Source: JAMXLO01 sp963726125 (GTDB lineage: Bacteria; Pseudomonadota; Alphaproteobacteria; Acetobacterales; Acetobacteraceae). Taken from it: a stretch of DNA of 64,000 nucleotides. Position 1 is the first letter of the stretch. Every line of letters starts with the position of its first letter. The stretch lies in assembly GCA_963726125.1 (NCBI GenBank), contig CAVSBG010000012.1:130997-194996 (forward strand), written 5' to 3'. The notes below the pieces were generated by a model. That model was not told where the DNA came from and did not search any database. It saw only the letters and a program-made list of their open reading frames with translations. This document shows, one piece after another, positions 52,367 through 62,228 of this stretch. Both the position numbers and the translations under genes were made by a program.

Positions 52367-53542
52367 TCACGATCCAGTCATTTCCTCGCGCGGCAGGTGC
52401 AACGGCAGCAATAGTGCCGCGCCGAGTGCCGCAAGACCTCCCGCCAGCAGCAAGAGATGCAAGGCGGGCAGTATGGATAGCAGCGGCGCGGTCAGTGTCG
52501 GCGCTCCGGCCTGTGCCAGCAACACCGGCACCGCCAGCCAGCCGAGTAGCGTGGCATATCCGCGCGGCCCGAGCAGCGCGAGCGGTAACGTCCCCCGGTT
52601 GATCGTCAGGATGCCATTGCTCATGCCGTACAGCACGGCGAAAGCCGCCGCTGCGACGGGCCCACCCATTGGCAGGATCAATGCACCGAGGGGAAACAGC
52701 ATGGCGCCGAGCCTGGCGCGCAACAGCAACCCCATGTGCGATCCTATCGACCATTCGAGTACGCGGCCGGCAACTTGGCCCGGCCCGATCAGGGCGGCGA
52801 CCAACACTGCCTCGTTCCGTGTGAGACCGACGCCGTGTAGCAACACCAGTATGTTCACCGCGATCGCCGAGGTGATGAACCAGCGTATCGTGAAGAAGCT
52901 GGCAAGGCAGGTCGCCACCGCTCGACGCGTCCGCTTTACGGCGCTCGGTGCTTTTGTGTGCTCGATAACCATAGGCGGCGACGTCAGCGGTGGCACCAGC
53001 AGCAACACCATCGGCAGGTTCACAACAACCTGTATCGTCGCATAGAGCAGCAACAGGCCGCGCCAGCCAAGCACGCCAACCAGCGCCGCGCCGAGCGGCC
53101 AGAACACGGTGCTGGCGAAACCGGCAAACAACGTGATGCCGGTGATCGCTGGCCCGGCATCCTTGCCCAGCAACACGCCAGTCGTGGAAAACGCCGCGTC
53201 ATACAGGCCAAGCGCCATGCCGATGCCGATGATCGCCCAGGCGACATACCAGACGAGGAGGTTCGGTGCGCTCGCCAGCACCATCTGGCCCACTGCAATC
53301 ACCACGATGCTGAGCGCCAGCAATCCACGCCCACCGTGGCAATCGATCCATTTGCCAACGCGTGGAGCGCAGACGCCCGTCACCAGCAGCGCCAGGGTGA
53401 ACGCACCAAGCACCGCGAAGTGCGAGGTGCCGATGCTACGCGCGGCCGGGTCGGCAATGACTGCCGGGAGGTAGAAACTCGATCCCCACGACAGCAATTG
53501 ATTCAGGCCGAGAGCAATAGCGAGGCGACGACGAAGTAGCAT
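52367..53542 (-). CDS. MFS transporter
   Basis: A 391-residue membrane protein with 12 helices of the major facilitator superfamily. Near the N-terminus is GLNQLLSWGSSFYLPAVIA, then CAPRVGKWIDCHGGRG, the loop 2-3 GxxxDxxGGR-like motif. The second half starts after the RTRRAVATCL linker. It overlaps the acetyltransferase gene upstream (ATGA), so the two are co-transcribed; resistance or export of an acetylated compound is a possibility, with no direct evidence. Confidence 0.85.
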   Translation of the reverse strand: MLLRRRLAIALGLNQLLSWGSSFYLPAVIADPAARSIGTSHFAVLGAFTLALLVTGVCAPRVGKWIDCHGGRGLLALSIVVIAVGQMVLASAPNLLVWYVAWAIIGIGMALGLYDAAFSTTGVLLGKDAGPAITGITLFAGFASTVFWPLGAALVGVLGWRGLLLLYATIQVVVNLPMVLLLVPPLTSPPMVIEHTKAPSAVKRTRRAVATCLASFFTIRWFITSAIAVNILVLLHGVGLTRNEAVLVAALIGPGQVAGRVLEWSIGSHMGLLLRARLGAMLFPLGALILPMGGPVAAAAFAVLYGMSNGILTINRGTLPLALLGPRGYATLLGWLAVPVLLAQAGAPTLTAPLLSILPALHLLLLAGGLAALGAALLLPLHLPREEMTGS

Positions 53543-54069
53543 CAGTTGTCGCGACGTCCCGGCGGCATCGTCTCACCTGCGCCGAGTGTTCGTTGCATCA
53601 GGACGGAATCCAGCCATTTCCCATGCTTGTAGCCGACACCGTGGAGCGTGCCGGCATGGCGAAAACCGCAGCGTTCGTGAAGGCGGATCGAGGCGGTGTT
53701 GGCGCTGTCGCCGATCACCGCGATCATCTGCCGCAGGTCGCGTGCCTCGCATTCGCTGATCAATGCATCCAATAGCTGCCGACCAATTCCACGGCCAGCC
53801 ATATCGTGTCGGAGGTAGACCGAGTTCTCCACCGTGTCGCGGTACGCCGCCCGCGGACGATAGGTGCCGGCATAGGCATAGCCGGCGATCATGCCGTCGA
53901 GGTCTGCGACAAGGTAGGGCAGTCCCTTGGCGAGCACATCCGCACGGCGACGGCACATGTCCGCCAACGACGGCGGCTCAGTCTCAAATGACGCCAGGCC
54001 GTGCAGCACGTGGTGCCGGTAGATCGCCGTGGTCGCCGGCATGTCCGCCTCAATGCACGTCCGTACCAT
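53542..54069 (-). CDS. GNAT acetyltransferase, phosphinothricin acetyltransferase-like
   Basis: A 175-residue GNAT protein. The family order is present: ATTAIYRHHVLHGLASFETEPPS, the substrate side YAGTYRPRAAYRDTVENSVYL, the acetyl-CoA loop RHDMAGRGIGRQLLDALI, and CGFRHAGTLHGVGYKHGKWLDSVLMQ. This is the PAT/Bar group acting on phosphinothricin, methionine sulfoximine or similar amino acids; the natural substrate is not certain. The start overlaps nothing upstream; the stop overlaps the MFS start. Confidence 0.85.
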   Translation of the reverse strand: MVRTCIEADMPATTAIYRHHVLHGLASFETEPPSLADMCRRRADVLAKGLPYLVADLDGMIAGYAYAGTYRPRAAYRDTVENSVYLRHDMAGRGIGRQLLDALISECEARDLRQMIAVIGDSANTASIRLHERCGFRHAGTLHGVGYKHGKWLDSVLMQRTLGAGETMPPGRRDN

Positions 54070-54164
54070 CTCGCCTCCGCTGGCTCATTCGTCATGATGC
54101 CGCTTGACGCAGCGACGACAGAAGGAAATTCTTTTGATATGCATCATCAGGATAATTTACGCTT

Positions 54165-55046
54165 ATGCTCCAACCGACCCTGCGGCAGCTCCGGACGTTT
54201 CTCGCGGTTGTCGAGACAGGCGGCATCTCGACGGCGGCCCGTAAGCTGCACCTGACGCAGCCGGCAGCCAGCCAGCAATTGCGCGAGTTGGAGCGTGTGT
54301 TCCGTGTGCGGCTGTTGGAGCGCGCTGGCGGCAAAGTGCAGCCAACCTCGGCCGGCGACGCGTTGCTGGCGCCGGCGCGGCGCATCCATGCGGCGCTCGA
54401 GGACGCCATGTCCGCCACGGCTGCTCATCGTTCCGGCGAGATCGGGCGCGTACGGTTCGGCACCGGAGCGACCGCCTGCATCTACCTCCTGCCACCCGTG
54501 CTGTCGGCCGTGAAGCAGCGCATGCCGGGGCTGGAAATCGTCATCGCCACTGGCAACAGTGCCGATGTCGCACGCCGCGTCGAGACTGGCGAACTCGACA
54601 TCGCACTCGTCACCTTGCCGGTATTGCGCAGCCGAGCCTTGAGTGCGATCCGGCTGCTGTCGGATCCGCTGGTCGCGTTGCTGCCTGGCAGCATGGCACG
54701 CGAGGTGCAGACGATCTCCGCGGCACAACTCACGGCTCTGCCATTGATCCTCTACGAAGCGGGCGGCACCACGCGTGCGATCATCGATGAGTGGTTTCAG
54801 CGTGCCGGGGTGACGCCGTCGCCGATCATGCAACTCGACAGTATCGAGACGATCAAGGTGCTGGTGAGCGGTGGCCTTGGCGCGTCGGTCATGCCCGCGC
54901 TGGCGCTTGCTACGCTGCCGGATGGAACAGTGATCAGGCGCCTGAGACCTGCAGCGTCACGCGAACTGGGCATCGTACTGCGGCGGGAAAAGGTGCTGGA
55001 CCGCGGTTTACGTCTGCTGATCGAGGCGTTGCGCGCAACGACATGA
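54165..55046 (+). CDS. LysR-type transcriptional regulator
   Basis: A 293-residue LysR protein. The helix-turn-helix is LRTFLAVVETGGISTAARKLHLTQPAASQQLRELERVFRVRLLER (about residues 8-53), followed by a substrate-binding-like domain (from about 92; GRVRFGTGATACIYLLPPVLSAVK). It is divergent from the acetyltransferase-MFS pair with a 95-bp spacer, so those two are the likely targets. Unlike OxyR at 9 kb it lacks the redox cysteines. It is convergent with uvrA. Confidence 0.88.
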   Translation: MLQPTLRQLRTFLAVVETGGISTAARKLHLTQPAASQQLRELERVFRVRLLERAGGKVQPTSAGDALLAPARRIHAALEDAMSATAAHRSGEIGRVRFGTGATACIYLLPPVLSAVKQRMPGLEIVIATGNSADVARRVETGELDIALVTLPVLRSRALSAIRLLSDPLVALLPGSMAREVQTISAAQLTALPLILYEAGGTTRAIIDEWFQRAGVTPSPIMQLDSIETIKVLVSGGLGASVMPALALATLPDGTVIRRLRPAASRELGIVLRREKVLDRGLRLLIEALRATT

Positions 55047-55051
55047 AGTGG

Positions 55052-57914
55052 TCAGGCGCGCCGCCGCGCCCGCTGCGGCCGCACCGTACTCATCAACAGC
55101 GGGGCAAGGAAACGGCCAGTGTAGCTTTCAGCGATTCGCCACGATGTCCTCGGGGGTGCCGATGGCAACGATGCGCCCGCCGCCGTCGCCCCCTTCCGGC
55201 CCCAGGTCGAGGATCCAATCGGCAGTCTTGATGACCTCCAGATTATGCTCGATCACCACCACGGTGTTGCCTTGATCGACTAGCGCGTGCAGCACCTCCA
55301 GCAGCTTGCGCACATCCTCGAAGTGCAGCCCTGTGGTTGGCTCGTCGAGTATATACAGCGTCCGGCCTGTCGCACGCCGCGCCAGCTCCTTCGACAGTTT
55401 GATGCGCTGCGCCTCGCCGCCCGACAGCGTGGTGGCCTGCTGGCCCAGCGCGATGTAGCCGAGACCAACCTGTTGCAGGATGCGCAGCCGATCGTGGATA
55501 CGCGTCTGTGCACTGAAATAGGGCACCGCCTCATCGACTGTCAGCGCAAGCACCTCGGCGATCGACTTGTCGCGGAACTTGATGTCCAGCGTCTCGCGAT
55601 TGTAGCGCTTGCCCTTGCACACATCGCACGTCACGTAGACGTCGGGCAGGAAGTGCATCTCAATCTTCAGCACACCGTCGCCCTGGCACGCCTCGCAGCG
55701 CCCGCCCTTCACGTTGAAGCTGAACCGGCCAGGCTTGTAGCCGCGCGCGCGGCTCTCCGGCAGTTCCGCGAACCAATCGCGTATCGGTGCAAACAAATCT
55801 GTGTAGGTGGCAGGATTGGAGCGCGGCGTGCGGCCGATTGGCGACTGGTCGATGTCGATGATCTTGTCGAGCAACTCCAGCCCTTCAATCCGGTCGTGCA
55901 TCGCCGGCACTTCGCCCGACCCCATCAGCCGACGAGCCGCCGCCTTGTACAACGTGTCCACCACCAGCGTGGACTTGCCGCCGCCAGATACCCCGGTGAC
56001 GCAGGTGAATGTGCCCAACGGAAAACCGGCCGTGATCGATTTCAGATTGTTGCCGCGTGCATTGACCACCTGCAGCATGCGGTCCTTCTGCACCGGCCGG
56101 CGCAGCACCGGTACATCGATCCGCCGCCGCCCGGACAGATAATCTCCAGTCAGCGACTTCGGATTCGCTGCGACCTCGGCTGGCGTTCCTTCCGCCACCA
56201 CGCGTCCGCCATCGACGCCGGCGGCGGGGCCCATGTCGATCAGATGATCGGCCGCGCGGATCGCCTCCTCATCATGTTCCACGACGAGAACGGTATTGCC
56301 GATATCGCGCAGCCGCCGAAGCGTGACCAACAGCCGTTCGTTGTCGCGTTGATGCAAGCCGATGGACGGTTCATCGAGCACGTACAGCACGCCGGTAAGT
56401 CCTGAGCCGATCTGACTCGCCAGGCGAATGCGTTGGCTTTCGCCACCCGATAACGTCGTCGAACCGCGCGACAGCGTCAGGTAATCCAGCCCCACATCCA
56501 CCAGGAACTGCAACCGCTCGCAAATCTCGCGCAGGATACGGCGCGCGATCTCCTGGCGCTGCGGCGTCAGCTTGTCGAGCACCGTGGCGAACCACGGGGC
56601 CGCCGCTCGGATGGAAAGTTCCGACGCCTCCGCGATATGTTTCCCCGCCACACGTACGGCCAGCGCCTGCGGCTTCAGCCGCGCGCCGTTGCACGCCACA
56701 CACGGCTTTTCCGCCTGATAGCGCGACAGTTCCTCGCGCACCCAGACGCTATCGGTCTCCTGCCAGCGGCGTTGCAGGTTGCGCAGCACGCCTTCGAACG
56801 GTTTGGTCACCGTGTAGGCACGCACACCGTCCTTGTAGGTGAAAGCCACCGGTTCCTCGCCGGTCCCGTCCAGGATCGCAGTCCGTACCTTTGCCGGCAG
56901 ATCCTGCCACGGCGTCTTCGTGGTAACCTTGTAGTGCCGCGCAAGGCTTTGCAGCGTTTGGTCGTAGTAGGGACTCTGCGCGCCGGTCCACGGCATGATC
57001 GCGCCGTCCGCGAGCGAGCGCCTGTCATCCGCCACCACCAGTTGCGGATCGAAGAACGTCTCCACGCCCAGCCCGTCGCATGCGGGACACGCGCCATGCG
57101 GGGAATTGAAGCTGAACAGCCGAGGTTCGATCTCTTCGATCGAGAACCCCGACACGGGGCAGGCGAAGCGTGAGGAAAACACCGTGCGCTCGCCGCCATC
57201 CGCATTCTCGGCGTAGACCACGCCATCCGACAGCGCGAGTGCCGTCTCGAAGCTATCCGCAAGCCGTGGCGCGATGCCGTCGCGTACCACGATGCGGTCC
57301 ACCACCGCCTCGATTTCGTGCTTGATCTTGCGGTTCAGCGATGGGACTTCGCCGATCTCGTACAGCGTGCCATCCACCTTCACGCGGGTGAAGCCGCGGC
57401 GCTGCAACTCCGCCAGTTCCTTGCGGTACTCGCCCTTGCGGTCGCGCACCACGGGCGCCAGCAACAACAGCCGCGTCCCTTCCGGTATCGCCAGCACGCG
57501 ATCCACCATCTGCGACACGGTCTGTGCCTCGATCGGCAATCCCGTCGCTGGCGAATACGGCACGCCGACACGCGCCCAGAGCAGCCGCATGTAGTCGTGA
57601 ATCTCGGTCACCGTCCCGACGGTGGAACGCGGGTTGCGACTGGTGGTCTTCTGCTCGATCGAAATCGCCGGTGACAGTCCGTCGATCGAGTCAACATCCG
57701 GCTTGCCCATCAGCTCAAGGAATTGCCGCGCATACGCCGACAGCAACTCGACGTAGCGTCGTTGCCCTTCCGCGTAGATCGTGTCGAACGCCAGTGAGGA
57801 CTTGCCGGAACCCGACAATCCTGTGATCACAGTGAGCTGGTCGCGCGGAATGACCACATCCACGTTCTTCAGATTATGCTCGCGCGCGCCGCGCACATGG
57901 ATGGAGCCAGCCAT
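55052..57914 (-). CDS. uvrA: UvrABC excinuclease subunit A, frameshifted near the C-terminus
   Basis: UvrA, the DNA damage-recognition ATPase of nucleotide excision repair. The first Walker A is GLSGSGKSSL, two zinc motifs are visible (CPACDGLG near CPVSG, and CEACQGDGVLK with CDVCKGKRY), and the signature LSGGEAQRIKL and second ATP site GVSGGGKSTL are intact. As read, it stops at 55128 after GTPEDIVANR (928 residues). Removing one base at about 55132 gives PESYTGRFLAPLLMSTVRP, ending at TGA 55052 (953 residues), the normal UvrA end, abutting the convergent LysR gene. The loss is about 25 non-catalytic residues, so a sequence error is more likely than inactivation. An SOS box lies upstream. 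Confidence 0.93.
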
Positions 57915-57930
57915 TCGACGGTCCTGACTT

Positions 57931-57945
57931 GTTCTCGGGATGTTC
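57931..57945. promoter_or_regulatory. LexA (SOS) box upstream of uvrA
   Basis: GTTC-TCGGGAT-GTTC, a perfect match to the alphaproteobacterial LexA box GTTC-N7-GTTC, 17 bases upstream of the uvrA start and 120 bases upstream of ssb. It predicts DNA-damage induction of uvrA and possibly of divergent ssb. Confidence 0.8.
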
Positions 57946-58064
57946 CCGGTCTATATGGCAATTTTCCGGGACGTTGGGAAGGTCTGTTAACCCGTCCCGG
58001 TCTTTATGATGGCAGCGTGACAGGGCGGCGGCTAGATTGCCCTCTGAGATGAAGGATTGAACCG

Positions 58065-58574
58065 ATGGCAGGCAGCGTCAACAAGGTGATCCTGGTGGGC
58101 AACCTGGGCAAGGATCCGGAAATCCGCACCCTCCAGTCCGGGACGAAGGTGGCCAACCTGTCCATCGCGACCAGCGAAAGCTGGAACGATCGCCAGTCGG
58201 GCGAGCGCAAGGAGCGCACCGAATGGCATCGAGTCGTCATCTACAACGATCGCCTGGCGGACGTCGCGGAGCGGTTTCTTCGCAAGGGCCGCAAGGTCTA
58301 CCTGGAGGGCTCGCTGGAGACCCGCAAATACACCGACCAGGCCGGGCAGGAGAAATACACCACCGAGGTCGTGCTGCGTAATTTCCGCGGCGAACTGACG
58401 CTGCTTGACAGTGCCAGCGGCGAGGGTGGCGGGGCCGGCGAGGGCGGTGGCTACCGCGAGCGGGCGCCGGCGCCCCAGCGGGCAACGGCGGGTGCGGCGC
58501 GCAGCGGTGGCGGCGGCGGCCCGTCGTGGGATGCGCCGAAGGGCGGCGATCTGGACGACGAAATCCCGTTCTGA
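58065..58574 (+). CDS. ssb: Single-stranded DNA-binding protein
   Basis: A 169-residue SSB. The OB-fold is in residues 5-110: NKVILVGNLGKDPEIRTLQSGTKVANLSIATS, then TEWHRVVIYNDRLADVAERFLRKGRKVYLEGSLETRKYTDQ. It is followed by a Gly-rich linker and the acidic tip DLDDEIPF that contacts partner proteins. It is divergent from uvrA across 150 bp, a common pairing. The start at 58065 gives the standard MAGSVNKV. Confidence 0.95.
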   Translation: MAGSVNKVILVGNLGKDPEIRTLQSGTKVANLSIATSESWNDRQSGERKERTEWHRVVIYNDRLADVAERFLRKGRKVYLEGSLETRKYTDQAGQEKYTTEVVLRNFRGELTLLDSASGEGGGAGEGGGYRERAPAPQRATAGAARSGGGGGPSWDAPKGGDLDDEIPF

Positions 58575-58602
58575 GCCGGACGGAACACCCCTACGACAAC
58601 AG

Positions 58603-58618
58603 CGTGGCGTGAGCCACG
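58603..58618. terminator. Hairpin after ssb
   Basis: A perfect 6-bp stem CGTGGC/GCCACG with loop GTGA, 28 bases after the ssb stop and upstream of the lipoprotein gene. It has no T-tract. Confidence 0.4.
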
Positions 58619-58699
58619 TCACTGCAATTGCTTGCGTGGCGGCCGCATAACCCCTTACGATCACTGATCGAATACGAAATTGGGCGGAGGGAAACGCAC

Positions 58700-59359
58700 G
58701 TGAGGCAACGTGGTTGGACTGGCGCTGGAGTCTCCAGTGTCGTGGTGCTTGGTCTTGTCCTGTCTGGTTGCGCCCAGACCCCTTTGGGCCCAACCGTCCA
58801 GGTCATGCCCGGGCCCGGCAAGTCCTTCGAGGCCTTCACTTTTGATCAGGCTGGCTGCAAGCAGTACGCCGAGAGTTCCGTCGCCGGACAGGCACAGAAC
58901 GCGAACAACCGCGCCGTCGGTGCCGCAGCCATCGGCACGGTACTCGGTGCGGGGCTGGGAGCAGCCATCGGCGGTGGTCGCGGTGCCGCCATCGGTGCCG
59001 GCAGTGGCGCCATCGCCGGCACCGGCGTCGGCATGGGCAGCAGTTCCAACGAGCAGTACGGCATTCAGCAGCAATACGACAACGCTTTCGCGCAATGCAT
59101 GTACTCAAAGGGCAACATGGTCCCCGGCTATGGCCCGATGATGGTCAACTCGCCGCCGCCACCGGGGCCGCCGGACATGAGTTTGACTGCTGCCGTGCAG
59201 CAGCAATTGATGCGGCTGGGCTATTTGCGTGGTCCCGCCGACGGGGTGGCGGGACCCCAGACGGCCTCAGCCATCAGCCATTTTGAGAGCGTGTCCGGCA
59301 TGCCGGTCGATGGCATGCCATCACCCCCCCTGCTGGCGCGGTTGCAGGCGACACCATAG
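58700..59359 (+). CDS. Glycine-zipper lipoprotein with peptidoglycan-binding domain
   Basis: A 219-residue lipoprotein starting at GTG 58700 (GGAGGG upstream). The signal ends SVVVLGLVLSGC with lipidated Cys24. Then follow an 85-residue region with a glycine zipper (AVGAAAIGTVLGAGLGAAIGGG, about 72-110), a Pro linker, and a C-terminal peptidoglycan-binding-like domain (QQLMRLGYLRGPADGVAGPQTASAISHFE). It is probably anchored in the outer membrane and contacts the cell wall. Its function beyond that is unknown. It is the larger cousin of the lipoprotein at 1.6 kb. Confidence 0.78.
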   Translation: MRQRGWTGAGVSSVVVLGLVLSGCAQTPLGPTVQVMPGPGKSFEAFTFDQAGCKQYAESSVAGQAQNANNRAVGAAAIGTVLGAGLGAAIGGGRGAAIGAGSGAIAGTGVGMGSSSNEQYGIQQQYDNAFAQCMYSKGNMVPGYGPMMVNSPPPPGPPDMSLTAAVQQQLMRLGYLRGPADGVAGPQTASAISHFESVSGMPVDGMPSPPLLARLQATP

Positions 59360-59480
59360 GTGCGCCAATAGACCGCGCCCCCCTCGCCATTCGCCTCGAA
59401 TCAGCCTATCTACCAGGCATGATGCAGTGCAGCGTCGGACACGTCGGCGCGGGCTGCCAAGCCACTGAATCGAGCCTTTT

Positions 59481-62228
59481 TTGAGCGATACCCCCGACGA
59501 CAAGCCCCCGGGCCCGCCCGAGGACACCCAGCCGGTGACCCTCGAGGACGAGATGCGCCGCTCCTACCTCGATTACGCCATGAGCGTGATCGTGGCGCGC
59601 GCACTTCCGGACGCTCGCGACGGCCTGAAGCCGGTGCACCGACGCATCCTCTTCGGCATGCACGACGCCGGCTACACCGCCGATCGGCCATACCGCAAGT
59701 CGGCGCGCGTGGTCGGCGACGTGATGGGCAAGTACCACCCGCACGGTGACGCGGCGATCTATGACGCCCTGGTGCGCATGGCACAGACGTTCTCCATGCG
59801 GGTGCCCCTGGTCGACGGCCAGGGCAATTTCGGTTCGGTCGATGGCGACAACCCCGCCGCCCAACGCTACACCGAGGTGCGGCTGGCCCGCTCGGCATCG
59901 CTGTTGTTGGAAGATATCGACAAGGACACCGTCGATTTCCAACCCAACTACGATGAGACCGAGCAAGAGCCGAAGGTCCTGCCGGCCAGCTTCCCGAACC
60001 TGCTGATCAATGGCGGCAACGGCATTGCCGTCGGCATGGCAACCAACATCCCGCCGCACAATCCAGGCGAGATCATCGACGCCACGCTCGCGCTGATCGA
60101 AGACCCTGACCTGTCGCTCGAAGAGCTGATGCGTATCGTGCCGGGCCCGGATTTCCCGACCGGCGGCATCATCGTTGGCCGCTCCGGTATCCGCGGCGCG
60201 TACGAGACGGGGCGCGAAACCATCATCATCCGTGCGCGCTCCGAATTCGAGGACATGGCGCGCGACCGCGAAGCCATCATCATCAACGAAATCCCCTACC
60301 AGGTGAACAAGAAGACGTTGCTGGAGCGCATCGGAGAACTGGTGCGCGAGAAGCAGGTCGAGGGGATTTCTGGTGTGCGCGACGAGAGCGACCGCTCCGG
60401 CATGCGCATCGTGATCGAGCTCAAGCGTGACGCGACGCCCGAGGTGGTGCTGAACCAGCTCTACCGCTTCACCCAATTGCAGATCACCTTCGGCATCAAC
60501 ATGCTCGCGCTGGATGCCGGCCGACCACGCCAACTCGGGTTACGCGACGCGCTGCTGTGCTTCATCCGGTTCCGCGAAGAGGTGATCGAGCGGCGGGCGC
60601 GCTTCGAACTGGAGAAGGCGCGCAAGAACGCCCACAATCTCGTCGGCCTCGCCATCGCCGTCGCCAACATCGACGAGGTGATCCGCCTGATCCGCGCCAG
60701 TTCCGACGCAGCGGCCGCGCGCGCCGCGTTGATGTCGGTCGACTGGCCCGCCGCCGATATCGCGCCGTTGCTCGACCTGATCGAGGAACCGGGCAACGTG
60801 ATCAGCGCGGACAACACCGTGCGCCTGACCGAAGAGCAAGCTCGCGGCATCCTGGAAATCCGCCTGCAGCGCCTGACCGGTCTGGAACGGGACAAGATCC
60901 ACCAGGACCTGACCAAGATCGCCGAGGAAATTCGCGATCTGCTGGCTATCCTCGCGTCCCATCCGCGCCGCATGGATGTGATGCGCAGTGAGCTTGCCAG
61001 GGCGCGGGAGTTGCTCAACTCGCCACGCAGGACGGACATCACCGACGCGCTCGCCGACCAGGAAGACGAAAGCCTGATCGAGCCGGGCCAGATGGTGGTG
61101 ACCATCACCCGCGACGGCTTCATCAAGCGCACCACGCTGGAAACGTTCCGCGCGCAGAACCGCGGCGGACGCGGGCGCAGCGGCGCCTCGACCCGCGGCG
61201 ACGATATCGTGACGCGCAGCTTCCATGCGCACACGCATCAGTGGGTGCTGTTCTTTTCCTCGGGTGGCAAGGCGTTCCGCGAGAAGGTCTGGCGGCTGCC
61301 GGAAGCCGGACCGACTGCGAAGGGCAGGGCGCTGGTCAACCTGCTGCCCGAGCTTGGCTCCGATACCATCACGACGGTCTTGCCACTGCCGCAGGACGAG
61401 ACGCTGTGGGACAGCCTGCATCTCCTGTTCGCCACAGCGTCAGGCAATGTGCGCCGCAACCGCCTGTCGGATTTCCGCAACGTGCGCTCGGTCGGCCTGA
61501 TCGCAATGAAGCTCGACGAAGGTGACCGCCTCATCGGTGTTGCCACGTGCCGCGAGGGACAGGACGCGTTCCTCGCCACCCGTAAGAGCCGCTGCATTCG
61601 CTTCGAACTATCCGACGATACGGTGCGCGTGTTCGCCGGCCGCGACAGCTCCGGCGTGCGCGGCATCCGCCTGGCCGACGGCGATGAGGTCATCAGCCTG
61701 TCGGTGCTGAGGCACGTCGGTGCCACGAATGAAGAACGCGAAGCCTATGTGAAGTACGCCAATGCGAAGCGGCGCGGCAACGGCAACGGCGAAGAGGACG
61801 CGGAACCGAGTTCCGACAGCGATGAACCGGTGGCAGACGTGCAATTGGACGAAGCACGCATCAAGGAACTTCAGGACGCCGAAGAATTCCTGTTGACGGT
61901 CACCGACGCGGGCTTTGGCAAGCGGACATCGGCTTACGAGTATCGGGTGACCGGGCGCGGCGGGCAGGGGATTGCCAACATCACATTGGCGCCTCGTAAT
62001 GGTACCGCCGTGGTTGCGACGCTGCCCATCGAGGACCACAGCGATATCATGCTGGTGACCGACGCGGGGCGGCTGATCCGGGTGCCGTCCGATCAGGTGC
62101 GGATCACCGGCCGCCAGGCGATGGGTGTGACGCTGTTCCGGGTGGACGCGGGCGAGCACGTGACCAGCGTGTTCCCGGTGATAGAAGACGCCGGCGATGA
62201 GAACGGCGCGTCGGAGGACGAAGTGTAG
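59481..62228 (+). CDS. gyrA: DNA gyrase subunit A
   Basis: A 915-residue GyrA. The catalytic Tyr is in AAQRYTEVRLAR. The QRDR is HPHGDAAIYDALVRM; Ala91 sits where E. coli has Ser83, and Asp95 matches Asp87. The N-terminal cleavage core, coiled coil and C-terminal beta-pinwheel (GyrA-box region QNRGGRGRSG) are present, with an acidic low-complexity insert (about residues 768-790) and a final acidic tail. The start is TTG at 59481 with a weak ribosome-binding site; no other start fits the N-terminus. coaD follows directly. Confidence 0.95.
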   Translation: MSDTPDDKPPGPPEDTQPVTLEDEMRRSYLDYAMSVIVARALPDARDGLKPVHRRILFGMHDAGYTADRPYRKSARVVGDVMGKYHPHGDAAIYDALVRMAQTFSMRVPLVDGQGNFGSVDGDNPAAQRYTEVRLARSASLLLEDIDKDTVDFQPNYDETEQEPKVLPASFPNLLINGGNGIAVGMATNIPPHNPGEIIDATLALIEDPDLSLEELMRIVPGPDFPTGGIIVGRSGIRGAYETGRETIIIRARSEFEDMARDREAIIINEIPYQVNKKTLLERIGELVREKQVEGISGVRDESDRSGMRIVIELKRDATPEVVLNQLYRFTQLQITFGINMLALDAGRPRQLGLRDALLCFIRFREEVIERRARFELEKARKNAHNLVGLAIAVANIDEVIRLIRASSDAAAARAALMSVDWPAADIAPLLDLIEEPGNVISADNTVRLTEEQARGILEIRLQRLTGLERDKIHQDLTKIAEEIRDLLAILASHPRRMDVMRSELARARELLNSPRRTDITDALADQEDESLIEPGQMVVTITRDGFIKRTTLETFRAQNRGGRGRSGASTRGDDIVTRSFHAHTHQWVLFFSSGGKAFREKVWRLPEAGPTAKGRALVNLLPELGSDTITTVLPLPQDETLWDSLHLLFATASGNVRRNRLSDFRNVRSVGLIAMKLDEGDRLIGVATCREGQDAFLATRKSRCIRFELSDDTVRVFAGRDSSGVRGIRLADGDEVISLSVLRHVGATNEEREAYVKYANAKRRGNGNGEEDAEPSSDSDEPVADVQLDEARIKELQDAEEFLLTVTDAGFGKRTSAYEYRVTGRGGQGIANITLAPRNGTAVVATLPIEDHSDIMLVTDAGRLIRVPSDQVRITGRQAMGVTLFRVDAGEHVTSVFPVIEDAGDENGASEDEV

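Noticed and set aside
55287..56405. 372-residue plus-strand frame
   Set aside because: It is antisense to uvrA; no recognisable motif.
57915..62228. Replication origin near gyrA
   Set aside because: No cluster of DnaA boxes or AT-rich unwinding element; dnaA, dnaN, recF and gyrB are not in the window.
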